Below are positions 8,061 to 16,980 of a stretch of DNA of 64,000 nucleotides, piece by piece. A program made the position numbers and the translations under genes. Source of the DNA: CAWBLP01 sp963789495 (lineage in GTDB: Bacteria > Pseudomonadota > Alphaproteobacteria > Acetobacterales > Acetobacteraceae); the NCBI GenBank assembly GCA_963789495.1, contig CAWBLP010000028.1:1-64000 (forward strand). Reading direction: 5' to 3'. Within the stretch, counting starts at the first letter, position 1. Every line of letters starts with the position of its first letter. The notes below the pieces were generated by a model. It saw nothing but the letters and a program-made list of their open reading frames with translations, made no database searches and was not told the DNA's origin.

Positions 8061-9167
8061 TCACGACAAACGCCACCCAAGCAGGGCCAGGGTCGGATCG
8101 GCCCGCAGCGACACAGCACGGCCGACGCGGCGGGTGAAATCATCCATTGCCACGGGGTCGTCCTGCAGGGCGCGCACCACATTCGGTGCCGCATGCAAAA
8201 TCGGTGCGTATCCCGGCGCGCCCACCGTCCGGGCGGCCGCTTCGCGCAGGGCCGCAAGCCCGGCCGCATGTGGCCCGCGCAGCAGCTCGTGCAGCGGCGG
8301 ATGCACGCGCGGCCGCACAATCTCGGCCAGGCCGAGTGCGGTGAAGCCGAGCAGGCGCGGATGCAGCGGATCAGCGGCCAGGGCAGCGCTCAAGGCATCA
8401 CCGAAGCCGGACCGCCGACGCATCGGCAGACCCGCCAGATCCACCAGGATCGCCCCCGACAGATTGCGCAGCCGGATCTGCTCGGCCAGTGCCGGCAAAA
8501 CCGCGCGATTGATCGCCTGGTGCTGCTCCGCCTTGCCACGCCGTTCCGCTACCGCGCCGCCGGCATCGACGTCGATCGCCACCAGGGCGGGAGTGGGATG
8601 AATGCGCAGGCGATGGCCGAGGGGGAGCTCCACCACCGGCTCCTCCAGGCCCGCCAGCACGGTCTCGATCGCCTCATCCATGACCTGAGGGGCAAATGCG
8701 ACGCGGGTGGCAAGCACGGACCGCAGACTGGCGAGCAGGGCCGTGTCGTCCACCAGCACCGGCGCGTCGGGATACAGCGCCGCCAGACGTTCCACGCCGC
8801 CGGGACCACGACGCAGCCGAGCCGGAGCACCGATGCCGATCAGTCCCTGGTCGCCGGGCTGCAGGCGGGCGGTCAGACGCGGCCCCTTGCCGCCCTGTGC
8901 AGCACGGGTGACCCGCACGCCCAGGACGGTGCCTTCCGCCAGCCCCTTGGCGCCCTCGCTGTCCGGCAGGAAGCCGTCGCCGTCAGCCAGCGCCACGAAG
9001 GCGCCCGCCATCGCCGGCATGCGCGCGATCAGCCGGCCGCGATGCAGATCCCCCACGCCGTCCGGGGCACCGGGCCGCCACAGCACGTAATCCAGCACCG
9101 CGCCGTCCCGCTCCGCCACCACCCGAGTCTCGCCCGGGGTCGACGCCGCAAGTATGCGCACGGTCAC
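8061..9167 (-). CDS. ribonuclease E/G family protein (RNase G-like)
   Basis: A 368-residue protein without the long N- and C-terminal extensions of RNase E, beginning at a GTG (VTVRILAASTPGETRV). The start overlaps the maf stop by four bases (GTGA), which fixes it. It carries an S1-like region near residues 35-75, the low-complexity GPRLTARLQPGDQGLIGIG segment, and the catalytic DNase I-like core with RIHPTPALVAIDVDAG and the LSGAILVDLAGLPMR motif holding metal-binding Asp. It is shorter than E. coli RNase G (489 residues) and lacks an obvious C-terminal zinc-link region, as often seen in Acetobacteraceae. Role: rRNA maturation or mRNA decay. Confidence 0.85.
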   Translation of the reverse strand: MTVRILAASTPGETRVVAERDGAVLDYVLWRPGAPDGVGDLHRGRLIARMPAMAGAFVALADGDGFLPDSEGAKGLAEGTVLGVRVTRAAQGGKGPRLTARLQPGDQGLIGIGAPARLRRGPGGVERLAALYPDAPVLVDDTALLASLRSVLATRVAFAPQVMDEAIETVLAGLEEPVVELPLGHRLRIHPTPALVAIDVDAGGAVAERRGKAEQHQAINRAVLPALAEQIRLRNLSGAILVDLAGLPMRRRSGFGDALSAALAADPLHPRLLGFTALGLAEIVRPRVHPPLHELLRGPHAAGLAALREAAARTVGAPGYAPILHAAPNVVRALQDDPVAMDDFTRRVGRAVSLRADPTLALLGWRLS

Positions 9168-9739
9168 GGCAGCAACAGGCCAAAGCCGCGCAGCAACTGG
9201 GCGGTCTCGAACAGCGGCAGCCCGACGACGTTGCTGTGGCTGCCGGACAGGAATCGCACGAACCCCGCCGCGCGGCCCTGGATGGCATAGCCGCCGGCCT
9301 TGCCCTGCCACTCGCCGCTGGCAAGGTAGGAATCAATCTGTGCCGGCAGCAGACGGGCAAAGGCGACCTCGCTGGTGACCAGGCGCTCCGACCGGCGACC
9401 GTCCGGCATCGCCAGCACCACTGCGGTCATCACCCGATGGCGGCGTCCGGACAACAGGGCCAGGCAGCGCCGGGCCGTGGCCTCTGTGTCCGCTTTGGGC
9501 AAAATCCGCCGCCCGGCCGCGACCACCGTGTCGCCCGCCAGCACCGCACAACCATCCGCCGGCACGGCCTCCGCCTTGGCATGGGCCAGCCGCAATGCGT
9601 ATAGCCGCGGCAGCTCGCCGCGGGCCGGAGTTTCGTCGATATCGGGGGAAACCACACGATCCGGCGTGACGCCGATCTGGGCCAGCAGGGCAAGCCGCCG
9701 CGGACTGGCCGAAGCCAGCACCAGCGGAGGAGCGCGCAC
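9164..9739 (-). CDS. maf: Maf-family nucleoside triphosphate pyrophosphatase
   Basis: A 191-residue protein with the Maf signature LVLASASPRRLALLAQIG at the N-terminus, the conserved DIDETPARGE loop, AVLAGDTVVAAGRRILPK with the catalytic Asp, and GRRHRVMTAVVL. The C-terminal GKAGGYAIQGRAAGFVRFLS segment closes the active site. Maf enzymes hydrolyse non-canonical or normal NTPs and are linked to septum control. It lies between infA and the RNase E/G gene, with overlapping stop and start at the 3' side, so translation is probably coupled. Confidence 0.93.
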   Translation of the reverse strand: MRAPPLVLASASPRRLALLAQIGVTPDRVVSPDIDETPARGELPRLYALRLAHAKAEAVPADGCAVLAGDTVVAAGRRILPKADTEATARRCLALLSGRRHRVMTAVVLAMPDGRRSERLVTSEVAFARLLPAQIDSYLASGEWQGKAGGYAIQGRAAGFVRFLSGSHSNVVGLPLFETAQLLRGFGLLLP

Positions 9740-9753
9740 CGGAAGCCTGGTGG

Positions 9754-9972
9754 TTATTTGAATCGGAAGGTGATGCGGCCCTTCGACAGGTCGTAGGGCG
9801 TCATCTCGACGTTCACCCGGTCGCCCGCCAGGACGCGGATGCGGTTCTTCCGCATCTTGCCGCTGGTATGCGCCAGAATGGTGTGTTCGTTATCCAATTT
9901 CACGCGGAACATCGCGTTGGGCAGCAGCTCCATCACGGTGCCGCTGAATTCGATCATGTCTTCCTTGGACAT
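9754..9972 (-). CDS. infA: translation initiation factor IF-1
   Basis: A 72-residue protein with the standard length and OB-fold sequence of bacterial IF-1: MSKEDMIEFSGTVMELLPNA, VKLDNEHTILAHTSGKMRKN and ending GRITFRFK. It binds the ribosomal A site of the 30S subunit during initiation. It starts the infA-maf-RNase-yacG run, with only 14 bases before maf. Confidence 0.97.
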   Translation of the reverse strand: MSKEDMIEFSGTVMELLPNAMFRVKLDNEHTILAHTSGKMRKNRIRVLAGDRVNVEMTPYDLSKGRITFRFK

Positions 9973-10045
9973 CAGTCCTCATTCACGGTCTAAACCGAGA
10001 CGAACATGAGGTCCGGGCCGGTTGAGGTCAAGCGCGGCGCCGCAG

Positions 10046-11341
10046 TTACGCGCCCTGCCCCAATCGGAGCGCAATGCTGCGTGCATGCGCTTGCAAGCCT
10101 TCCGCCTCGGCCAGCGCCACGGCGGCGGGACCGACGCGCTGCAGCGCCGCGGCATCGGCTGCGACGAAGGTGGTGCGTTTCAGGAAATCGAACACCGACA
10201 GGCCGGAGGCAAAGCGCGCGGTGCGCCCGGTGGGCAGCACATGGTTTGGGCCGGCGACATAGTCGCCCACCGCCTCCGGGCAGAACCCGCCCAGGAACAC
10301 CGCACCGGCATGGCGCACCTGGGCGAACACCGGCTCGGGGTCCGGCAGCATGATCTCCAGATGCTCCGGGGCGAGCCGGTTCACCAGGCCAGCGGCCTCC
10401 GTCCAGTCGCGCACCAGGATGATCGCGCCGTGCGCGCGCCAGCTCGCCCCGGCGATGGCGGCGCGCGGCAGGGATGGCAGTTCGGCCTCCACCGCCGCCG
10501 CCACCGCATCGGCGAACCCGGGCGAATCGGTGATCAGGATCGCCTGCGCAGCCTCGTCATGTTCGGCCTGGGCCAGCAGGTCCACGGCGATCCGGCGCGG
10601 ATCATTGGTGGCGTCGGCGAGGATCACGACCTCGGACGGGCCGGCGATGCTGTCGATGCCGACATGGCCGAACACCTGGCGCTTGGCCTCCGCCACATAG
10701 GCGTTGCCAGGACCGACGATGCGGTCCACCGGGGCGATGCTGGCCGTGCCATAGGCGAGCGCCGCAACCGCCTGAGCGCCGCCGACGCGGTAGATCTCAG
10801 CCACTCCTGCCCGCCTCGCCGCGGCCAGCACCAGAGGGTTCAGCACGCCATCCGGGGTCGGCACGCACATGGCGATGCGGCCCACCCCGGCGACCCGGGC
10901 CGGAATCGCGTTCATCAGCACGGATGAGGGATACGCCGCCTTGCCGCCCGGCACATACAGCCCAACCGCATCAAGCGGCGTCCAGCGCATGCCCAGGGTC
11001 AGTCCGGCCGCGTCGGTGTAGCGGAGGTCGGCGGGAAGCTGGGCGCGGTGGAACGCCTCGATCCGCGTGGCGGCGATGTCCAGCGCCTCGGCCAGTTCGG
11101 CGCCGATCCCGGCCACGGCGGCTTCGATCTCCTGCGGCGAGATGCGCAGCCGGTCCGCGGTAAGCGTCAGCCGGTCGAACCGCACGGTGTAGTCCAGCAG
11201 TGCCGCGTCGCCGCCCGCCCGCACCGCAGCGATGATCGCGGCAACCGTTTCGTCCACCTGTTCGGTCGTCTCGCGCGCCTGGGCGAGCAAGGCAGCGAAG
11301 GCGGCCTCGAAATCCGCGCTCTGGCTGGACAGACGGTTCAT
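10046..11341 (-). CDS. hisD: histidinol dehydrogenase
   Basis: A 431-residue protein matching HisD throughout. It has VGLYVPGGKAAYPSSVLMNA, the NAD-binding GTASIAPVDRIVGPGNAYVA, the zinc and catalytic segment DLLAQAEHDEAAQAILIT, and PEHLEIMLPDPE with GPNHVLPTGRTARFASGLSV near the end. HisD performs the last two steps of histidine synthesis, L-histidinol to L-histidine through the aldehyde, with NAD. It is downstream of hisG on the same strand with an 82-base gap that contains no other gene. The rest of the his pathway is outside this window. Confidence 0.96.
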   Translation of the reverse strand: MNRLSSQSADFEAAFAALLAQARETTEQVDETVAAIIAAVRAGGDAALLDYTVRFDRLTLTADRLRISPQEIEAAVAGIGAELAEALDIAATRIEAFHRAQLPADLRYTDAAGLTLGMRWTPLDAVGLYVPGGKAAYPSSVLMNAIPARVAGVGRIAMCVPTPDGVLNPLVLAAARRAGVAEIYRVGGAQAVAALAYGTASIAPVDRIVGPGNAYVAEAKRQVFGHVGIDSIAGPSEVVILADATNDPRRIAVDLLAQAEHDEAAQAILITDSPGFADAVAAAVEAELPSLPRAAIAGASWRAHGAIILVRDWTEAAGLVNRLAPEHLEIMLPDPEPVFAQVRHAGAVFLGGFCPEAVGDYVAGPNHVLPTGRTARFASGLSVFDFLKRTTFVAADAAALQRVGPAAVALAEAEGLQAHARSIALRLGQGA

Positions 11342-11423
11342 GCCGGCGACCCGTCCTGCGGAACGCGGGGAGCCCGGTCAGCACAGCGGGACGAGCCGGT
11401 CATATGCGTCGCCCTGGCGCGCC

Positions 11424-12131
11424 TCATCCCTGCTCCAACGCCGCGCGGAACCGAGCGATCCAGCCGCCGATCAGCTCCGGCATGGTTTTCAGGGCGGATC
11501 GGTTCACGACCAGCCGGCTGGTGACGTTGGCGATCACCTCGGTCTCCACCAGCCCGTTCGCCTTCAACGTGGAGCCTGTCTGCACCAGATCGACGATCAG
11601 GCGGGACAGGCCCAGCCCCGGCGCCAGTTCCATAGCGCCGTTCAGATGCACCACCTCGGCATGCACGCCTCGGCCGGCAAAATGGCGGCGCGCGATGTTG
11701 GGGTATTTCGTTGCGACCCGCACCTGTGACCAGCGGGCCGGGTCGTCGCTGCCGGCGGTCGCGGTCGGTTCCGCCACGGACACCCGGCAGCGGCCGATCC
11801 CCAGATCCAGCGGGGCGTAGATCTCGGGGTAATCGAACTCCATCAGCACGTCGGCGCCGCATATGCCGATCTGGGCAGCGCCGAAGGCCACGAACGTGGC
11901 GACATCGAACGGGCGGACCCGCACCACATCCAGCATCGGATCGTCGGTGGGAAAGCGCAGGCGGCGGCTTTCCTCGTCCGCATAATCGGCCGCCGGATGC
12001 ACGCCGGCGCGCGCCAGCACCTGACCCGCCTCGGCCAGGATACGCCCCTTCGGCAGGGCCAGGATCAGCGGCGACGTCCCCTCGGGGTCAAGCCCAGGGG
12101 CCAGCGCGGCGGCTTGGAAAGACGCGGTCAT
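11424..12131 (-). CDS. hisG: ATP phosphoribosyltransferase, short form
   Basis: A 235-residue HisG with LILALPKGRILAEAGQVLAR, VRPFDVATFVAFGAAQIGIC, GADVLMEFDYPEIYAPLDLG and the phosphate-binding VDLVQTGSTLKANGL loop. The length and absence of a C-terminal regulatory domain make it the short form, which normally needs the HisZ subunit (not in this window) for activity and histidine feedback. It catalyses the first step of histidine synthesis, condensing ATP and PRPP. The first 20 residues are non-conserved; a downstream start is possible. Confidence 0.95.
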   Translation of the reverse strand: MTASFQAAALAPGLDPEGTSPLILALPKGRILAEAGQVLARAGVHPAADYADEESRRLRFPTDDPMLDVVRVRPFDVATFVAFGAAQIGICGADVLMEFDYPEIYAPLDLGIGRCRVSVAEPTATAGSDDPARWSQVRVATKYPNIARRHFAGRGVHAEVVHLNGAMELAPGLGLSRLIVDLVQTGSTLKANGLVETEVIANVTSRLVVNRSALKTMPELIGGWIARFRAALEQG

Positions 12132-12197
12132 GCGGTCTCCGGTCGCAGGGTTGCGGGCGTTTACACCCGGGCGGCACGGGCTGAAAGGGCGCCGGCC

Positions 12198-12707
12198 TCA
12201 CCCCAGCAGCGCAAGATTGCGCGCGACCGAACGCGTGGTGCTGTGTTCGGCCCCCAATAAGGCATTGTAGACCCGCAGCGACCACTCCAGCGCGAGGCGG
12301 GCCGAATAGAGGTCGCCCTGGTCGCGCAGCACCCCGGCCAGGTTGTTGGCATCGCGCGCCACGTTCTGGTGATCGCGGCCCAGCGCCTGCTCGTCGATCG
12401 CGAGCGCCCGCTCCAGCACCGACTGCGCTTCATAGAGCTCGCCCAGATCGTGCAGCACCAGGCCGAGGTGGTTCAGATCCGTCGCCACCTCCGGATCGTT
12501 CGGCCCGTGTGCCGCGGTGTGCAAGGCGGCGGCGCGGTGCAGCAGCGCCATCGCATCCATGTGGTCGCTCAGCTCGTGGGCGAGCCGGCCGAGCTCCCGC
12601 AGGTCGTTGGCCAGTTCGGGGTTGTCGGGACCGAGAGCACGCTGACGCGCCTCGATCGAGGATTCCAGTTCGAGCCGAGCGGCACGCAGTTCCAGGGTTG
12701 AGGTCAT
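12198..12707 (-). CDS. tetratricopeptide repeat protein (kinesin-light-chain-like repeats)
   Basis: A 169-residue protein made of about three 42-residue repeats, each with the form E-x-A-L-x-I-x-x-x-x-L-G-x-x-H-x-x-x-A-x-x. Visible examples are RQRALGPDNPELANDLRELG, AAHGPNDPEVATDLNHLGLV and QALGRDHQNVARDANNLAGV. This is the kinesin-light-chain/NPHP3 class of TPR, used for protein binding. There is no signal peptide, membrane segment or attached catalytic domain, so it is probably cytosolic. It sits between hisG and an AroQ-fold gene on the same strand. Partner and role unknown. Confidence 0.8.
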   Translation of the reverse strand: MTSTLELRAARLELESSIEARQRALGPDNPELANDLRELGRLAHELSDHMDAMALLHRAAALHTAAHGPNDPEVATDLNHLGLVLHDLGELYEAQSVLERALAIDEQALGRDHQNVARDANNLAGVLRDQGDLYSARLALEWSLRVYNALLGAEHSTTRSVARNLALLG

Positions 12708-12721
12708 GATCCGCGGCGCGT

Positions 12722-13156
12722 CTATTTCTTCGCCAGTGCGTCGCGCAGCCCGCGCATCGCCAGATAGTAGCCGGCGACGCCGAAGCCGGTGACCGAGCCG
12801 AGGCTGACCCCCAGCGTGTCGGAGGCCGGTCCCCGCCGCACCGGGTTGGAGATATGCACCTCGATGGTTGGGAACTTCACCTGGCCGATCGCCGCGGTCA
12901 GCGCCGGATAGCCGCGGGAGAAGCCGGCCGGATTGAAGATCGCGGCGTCGAATCCCTGATCGACCGCGGCATAGATCCGGTTCACCACCTCGCCCTCGAC
13001 GTTGGAATGAAAGATCTCGATCTCGACGCCGAGTTCCTTGGCATAGTCGCGGATATGCGCGTCGTATTCCGGGAGTGTCATGGTGCCGAAGATTTCGGTC
13101 TGGACCTTGCCGCGCATGTTCATGCCGGCGCCATGGAGGATCAGGATTTTCGCCAT
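12722..13156 (-). CDS. AroQ-fold protein (type II 3-dehydroquinase-like) lacking catalytic Arg/Tyr
   Basis: A 144-residue protein with the flavodoxin-like type II dehydroquinase fold: ILILHGAGMNMRGK, IEIFHSNVEGEVVNRIYAA, DAAIFNPAGFSRGYPALTAA and IEVHISNPVRRGP. The Asn of the NPAG motif and the His of the EVHxSN motif are kept. The active-site lid, normally G-x-R-x-P-E-x-Y-G, reads GKVQTEIFG here, so the essential Arg is Val and the essential Tyr is Phe. By known mechanism this should abolish dehydratase activity, so I call it a paralogue with an altered reaction rather than AroQ itself. It overlaps no neighbour and ends 15 bases from the TPR gene. Confidence 0.75.
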   Translation of the reverse strand: MAKILILHGAGMNMRGKVQTEIFGTMTLPEYDAHIRDYAKELGVEIEIFHSNVEGEVVNRIYAAVDQGFDAAIFNPAGFSRGYPALTAAIGQVKFPTIEVHISNPVRRGPASDTLGVSLGSVTGFGVAGYYLAMRGLRDALAKK

Positions 13157-13412
13157 ATCGGGGGTTCCTCGGTTCCTGTCTGGCCGACGCTAAAGTCCGA
13201 CAGCGGCGGGGGCAAGCCGGCGGCGGGGGTTGTCGATGGCGTTCGCCAGGCTGGCCGATCCTCTACCAGGCGAGGCAGCCCGAGTCGGGCGGACAGCCCG
13301 CGTTCAGATGTCTCGGCGTGACGATGGGTGCCGCAAGTCAGTCTTGCCGCCGGTTGGTATCATCCGGCGAATGTGAAACTCTGTCGGTCGGGATGGGAGC
13401 CTGGAACGAGCC

Positions 13413-14222
13413 ATGAAAGAGAACAGCATAAGGCGGGCAGTGCGCGAGGGGCGGGCCGCGCTTGGAACCGGGCTTAAGGAGTTCGCGTCGCGCGGGGTGC
13501 CGTGGATCATCGAGGCCTCCGGCTTCGACTACTGCATGATCGACCACGAACACGGCGCCTTCGACCTCGAAACGATCGCGAATCTCGCTGGGTGGTTTCA
13601 GGCCACCGACGTCTCGGCGATCGTACGGATCCACAAATCCTTCACGTATCTGATCCCTGCGATCCTCGATCAGGGGATCATGGGCGTGCAAGTCTCGGAG
13701 GTCGACAACGCCGAGGAGGCGCGCGCGATTGCGCGGGAGGCGAAATATCCGCCGATCGGCAATCGCGGTATCTCGGGACAGGGCATGCATACCGGATACC
13801 GGAGCCATGGCGCCCGTCACGCGACCGAGTATGCGCCATGGGCCAATGCCAACATCATTACTTGCGTGTCGATCGAGTCACTCGAGGGCCTGGAGAATGT
13901 CGAGGCGATCGCGGCTGTGGAGGGCATAGACATGATCGCCTATGGCCATTCGGACCTGAGTGCGCGGCTGGGCGTGCATCTTCAGTTGGAGCACCCGACG
14001 TTCAGGGCGGCAGTGCGGCGGATCGCGGAGGCCTGCACGGCGCACGGGAAGCTGTGCCGGGGTTCGGCGGAGACCGAAGCGCAGATCGAGGAATACTGGC
14101 GGCTCGGGTGCAAGGTGTTGAACCTGCCTGGGACCGATGTCAGCACGTATCTGGATGGCCTGAAGGCGCGGGCCGCGCGAGCGCATGCGCAGCTCAAATC
14201 CGTCGGTGTGCCGGTGCCTTGA
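13413..14222 (+). CDS. HpcH/HpaI-family aldolase
   Basis: A 269-residue TIM-barrel class II aldolase. Family landmarks are the FDYCMIDHEHGAFDLETIAN segment with the catalytic His, SAIVRIHK with the phosphate/carboxylate-binding Arg, GIMGVQVSEVDNAEEARAIA, ITCVSIESLEGLENVEAIAA with the metal-binding Glu and GHSDLSARLGVH with the metal-binding Asp. Related enzymes cleave 4-hydroxy-2-oxoheptanedioate or 2-dehydro-3-deoxyglucarate to pyruvate and an aldehyde. The usual QIET and GPADLS motifs are changed to SIES and GHSD, so the substrate may differ. ATG 13413 follows a GAGCC spacer without a strong ribosome site. It stands alone, divergent from the AroQ-fold gene. Confidence 0.85.
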   Translation: MKENSIRRAVREGRAALGTGLKEFASRGVPWIIEASGFDYCMIDHEHGAFDLETIANLAGWFQATDVSAIVRIHKSFTYLIPAILDQGIMGVQVSEVDNAEEARAIAREAKYPPIGNRGISGQGMHTGYRSHGARHATEYAPWANANIITCVSIESLEGLENVEAIAAVEGIDMIAYGHSDLSARLGVHLQLEHPTFRAAVRRIAEACTAHGKLCRGSAETEAQIEEYWRLGCKVLNLPGTDVSTYLDGLKARAARAHAQLKSVGVPVP

Positions 14223-14729
14223 GGAGGGCGCCGGTCGGGGGCGGGCGGTAACGCCGCCGCCGGAGCCGCCGCAATGGGCGCGAGTGCTGACTGAACCCCG
14301 AAAGCGGACGGTTGAGTTCGCGTCGCCATGTGAGGCTAACGAACGGCCCATTGCGGACGTCCAGATGAACATCCCGATCCGACAGCTTCATCCTAACGTT
14401 ACAATAAAGGCAACAAGAGCCCGGTCATTGCACCGCGCGGCGAAGCGGGGAGCGTCCGCTTGTGAAGCCCGCGCAGTGCCTGCCTCGCGGTGAATACCGG
14501 GTCAGACTGTCGACAAGAATTGGTCCGCTGCTGCGAAGCCTTTGGGCCGCACAGCGCGGGCGACTGGATGCGGGCGGGGCGGGGACAAGCATCGGCGGTG
14601 TTGCCGGTGCTGCGCGAGGGTATCCTTGCGCCGCGCCCGAAAGGCGACGGCTGCACGGACTTCCAACGTGCGGGTGCTTCACGCAATGCGTGGGTCGCGA
14701 GCCCGTGCCCACCACGACACACGGGACCG
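14223..14729. other. gene-free stretch
   Basis: About 500 bases between convergent genes. Open frames here are Arg/Pro/Ser-rich without family resemblance. It is where an aapP-type ATPase gene would be expected downstream of the permeases, but no Walker motif is readable in any frame. I see no tRNA, clear terminator or repeat. Confidence 0.5.
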
Positions 14730-15869
14730 CTACTGCCCCTGGGCCAGCCGGCGCTCCATGCTGCGGCCGTAGGCCGACATGGCGAAGCAGCATACGAAGA
14801 ACACCGCGGCGGAGAACAGGTAGCCCTCCTTGGCGTAGCCGAGCCAGGCGGGGTCCTTCAGCGCCTGGTCGACGGTGCCGAACACGTCGTAGAGGCCGAT
14901 CAGCATCACCAGCGTGGTGTCCTTGAACAGGTCCACCACCGTATTGATGATCCCCGGCACGACGATCTTCAGGGCCTGCGGCAGCACCACCAGCGCCTGC
15001 ACCTGCCACCAGCGCAACCCGAGGGAATGCGCCCCTTCCTCCTGACCCGGCGGCACGCCTTGCAGGCCGCCGCGCACCACCTCCGCCATGTACGCCGCGT
15101 TGAAGAGCACAAGCGCGGCCATTGCGCGCACCAGCCGGTCCAGCGAAACCCCCTCCGGCAGGAAGATCGGCACCATCACCGCCGACATGAACAGCACTGT
15201 CAGCAGCGGCACGCCGCGCCACAGCTCGATGTAGCCGATCGATACGGTGCGGATCACCGGCAGGTTGGAGCGGCGGCCGAAGGCCAGCAGGATGCCCAGC
15301 GGCAACGCGCCGCCAACCGTAACGAAGGAGATGATCACGTTCAGCATCAGGCCGCCCCATTCGTTGGTTTCGACAAGGGGAAGGCCGAAGATGCCGCCGG
15401 CCAGCAGCAAGCCGGCGAGGAGCGGGAACAGGGTGAGCAGCAGCAGCACGAACAGCCAGCGATGCCGCGTGTTGCCCCGCATCACCGGCAGGGCGAACAG
15501 CACCAGCAGCACGAAGGCGAGATTGACCCGCCAGCGTTCGCTTGGCGGATAGTGGCCGTAGAAGAAGATCGGCAGCCGCACGCGAATGAAGGTCCAGCAG
15601 GCGCCGTCCTCGCCGCAGGCCGCACGCGTGGTGCCGGAGATCGTTGCGTGGCCGATCATCCATTGATACATCGGCGGCAGCACCAGGGCGGCGCACGCCA
15701 GCACCACCAGGGTCAGCAGCGTATTCCACCAGGAGCTGAACAGGTTGCGCCGCAGCCAGTCCAGCGTGGTGGCGAACCAGGTCGGGGCGGCGACTTCCTG
15801 CTCGGGCTGACCGATCGGCAGGCGGCCGATATCGGTTGAACTGGTATTCGACACGGCGTCAGCCTCCAC
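14730..15869 (-). CDS. aapM: general L-amino acid ABC transporter permease (AapM-like)
   Basis: A 379-residue inner-membrane protein of the His/Glu/Gln/Arg/opine permease class. It has a long N-terminal region with several hydrophobic segments (residues 37-57 and 120-160) and the transport core, with a ligand to the ATPase in EVVRGGLQGVPPGQEEGAHS followed by LRWWQVQALVVLPQALKIVV. The size fits AapM rather than HisM. Its start overlaps the end of aapQ by 11 bases. With AapQ it forms the pore for periplasmic amino acids delivered by AapJ. The cognate ATPase gene is missing nearby. Confidence 0.88.
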   Translation of the reverse strand: MEADAVSNTSSTDIGRLPIGQPEQEVAAPTWFATTLDWLRRNLFSSWWNTLLTLVVLACAALVLPPMYQWMIGHATISGTTRAACGEDGACWTFIRVRLPIFFYGHYPPSERWRVNLAFVLLVLFALPVMRGNTRHRWLFVLLLLTLFPLLAGLLLAGGIFGLPLVETNEWGGLMLNVIISFVTVGGALPLGILLAFGRRSNLPVIRTVSIGYIELWRGVPLLTVLFMSAVMVPIFLPEGVSLDRLVRAMAALVLFNAAYMAEVVRGGLQGVPPGQEEGAHSLGLRWWQVQALVVLPQALKIVVPGIINTVVDLFKDTTLVMLIGLYDVFGTVDQALKDPAWLGYAKEGYLFSAAVFFVCCFAMSAYGRSMERRLAQGQ

Positions 15870-16974
15870 GCAACGCGATCCGCTGGTTGTAGCGGTTCAT
15901 CGCTGCGGAACCGGCCAGGTTGATGGTGAGGAAGACCGCCATCAGGATGGCCATGGTCTCGATCTCGCGGTCGGTCTGCTGCATCACCGTGCCGGCAAAG
16001 ATCTGGAACAGCTCGGGATACGCCACCGCGGCACCCAACGAGCTCGACTTGATGATGTTGAGGTATTGGCTGGTCAGCGGCGGGATCATCACCCGGAGCG
16101 CCTGCGGCAGCACGATCTTGCGCAACACCTGGAACGGCTTCAGGCCCAGGCTGAGCGCGGCCTCGCGCTGGCCCTTGTGCACCGACAGGATCGCGGCGCG
16201 GACGATCTCGGCGATGAACGCGGCGGCGTACATGGTCAGGCCGGCCCACAGCGCGAGCAGCTCCGGGATCACCTGCACGCCGTCGGCGATATTGAAGCCA
16301 TGCAGCTGCGGATAATCGACGGCGTCGATGCCGGCGGCCCATATCGCCAGCGCGATCACCGGCAGCACCAGGGCGCGCGCGCCGATCGGCAGGCCGCGCC
16401 AGCGCAGCCGCCAGACCAGCGGTGTCGCCAGCAACACGACAAGCGCGATCGGGTCGAGGGTCGCCTCATGCGGCCCCGGCACTGGATTGGGCAGGTACAG
16501 CCCGCGAATGTTCAGCAGCATGCCGAACGGGAGAGAAATGCTCTGGCGTGGACCAGGCAGTGTCTGCAGCACCGCGACGTACCAGAAGATGATCTGCACC
16601 AGCTGCGGCGTGTTGCGGAACAGCTCGATAAAGCCGAGTGCCAGATTGCGCACCAGCCAGTTGACCGACAGCCGCATCACGCCGACCAGCAGCCCCAGCA
16701 GCGTGGCCGCGACGATGCTCAGCGCAGAGACCAGCAGCGTATTGAGCGTGCAGATGACCAGGGCGCGGAAATAGGTGTCGCCGACGGCCCACGGGATCAG
16801 TCGGAACGGAATGTCGAAGTTTGCGGTTCCGGCCAGGAAGCCGAAACCGAAACTCATATGCCGGCGCGCAAGATTGGCGCCGGCCTCCGAGGCGAGCAGC
16901 CAGCCCACCGCCACCAGCCCGAGCAGGAAAACCCACTGCCCGAGCCGCGCGTTGCGTGACGGTGTCCGGACCAA
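15859..16974 (-). CDS. aapQ: general L-amino acid ABC transporter permease (AapQ-like)
   Basis: A 371-residue membrane protein. The N-terminal transmembrane segment is WVFLLGLVAVGWLLASEAG, and later helices begin with VICTLNTLLVSALSIVAATL. The typical periplasmic insert has FGMLLNIRGLYLPNPVPGP, as in AapQ. The ATPase-contact loop reads AEIVRAAILSVHKGQREAAL. It forms a heterodimer with AapM. It lies 7 bases downstream of the binding-protein gene, so aapJ, aapQ and aapM are one operon read right to left. Confidence 0.88.
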   Translation of the reverse strand: MVRTPSRNARLGQWVFLLGLVAVGWLLASEAGANLARRHMSFGFGFLAGTANFDIPFRLIPWAVGDTYFRALVICTLNTLLVSALSIVAATLLGLLVGVMRLSVNWLVRNLALGFIELFRNTPQLVQIIFWYVAVLQTLPGPRQSISLPFGMLLNIRGLYLPNPVPGPHEATLDPIALVVLLATPLVWRLRWRGLPIGARALVLPVIALAIWAAGIDAVDYPQLHGFNIADGVQVIPELLALWAGLTMYAAAFIAEIVRAAILSVHKGQREAALSLGLKPFQVLRKIVLPQALRVMIPPLTSQYLNIIKSSSLGAAVAYPELFQIFAGTVMQQTDREIETMAILMAVFLTINLAGSAAMNRYNQRIALRGG

Positions 16975-16980
16975 GAGCGC

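Noticed and set aside
8193..9290. 365-codon plus-strand frame opposite the RNase E/G gene
   Set aside because: Antisense of a conserved gene with no protein-like motifs.
14425..15729. 434-codon minus-strand frame overlapping aapM
   Set aside because: Out-of-frame reading of the permease gene; Arg/Ala-rich without a family.
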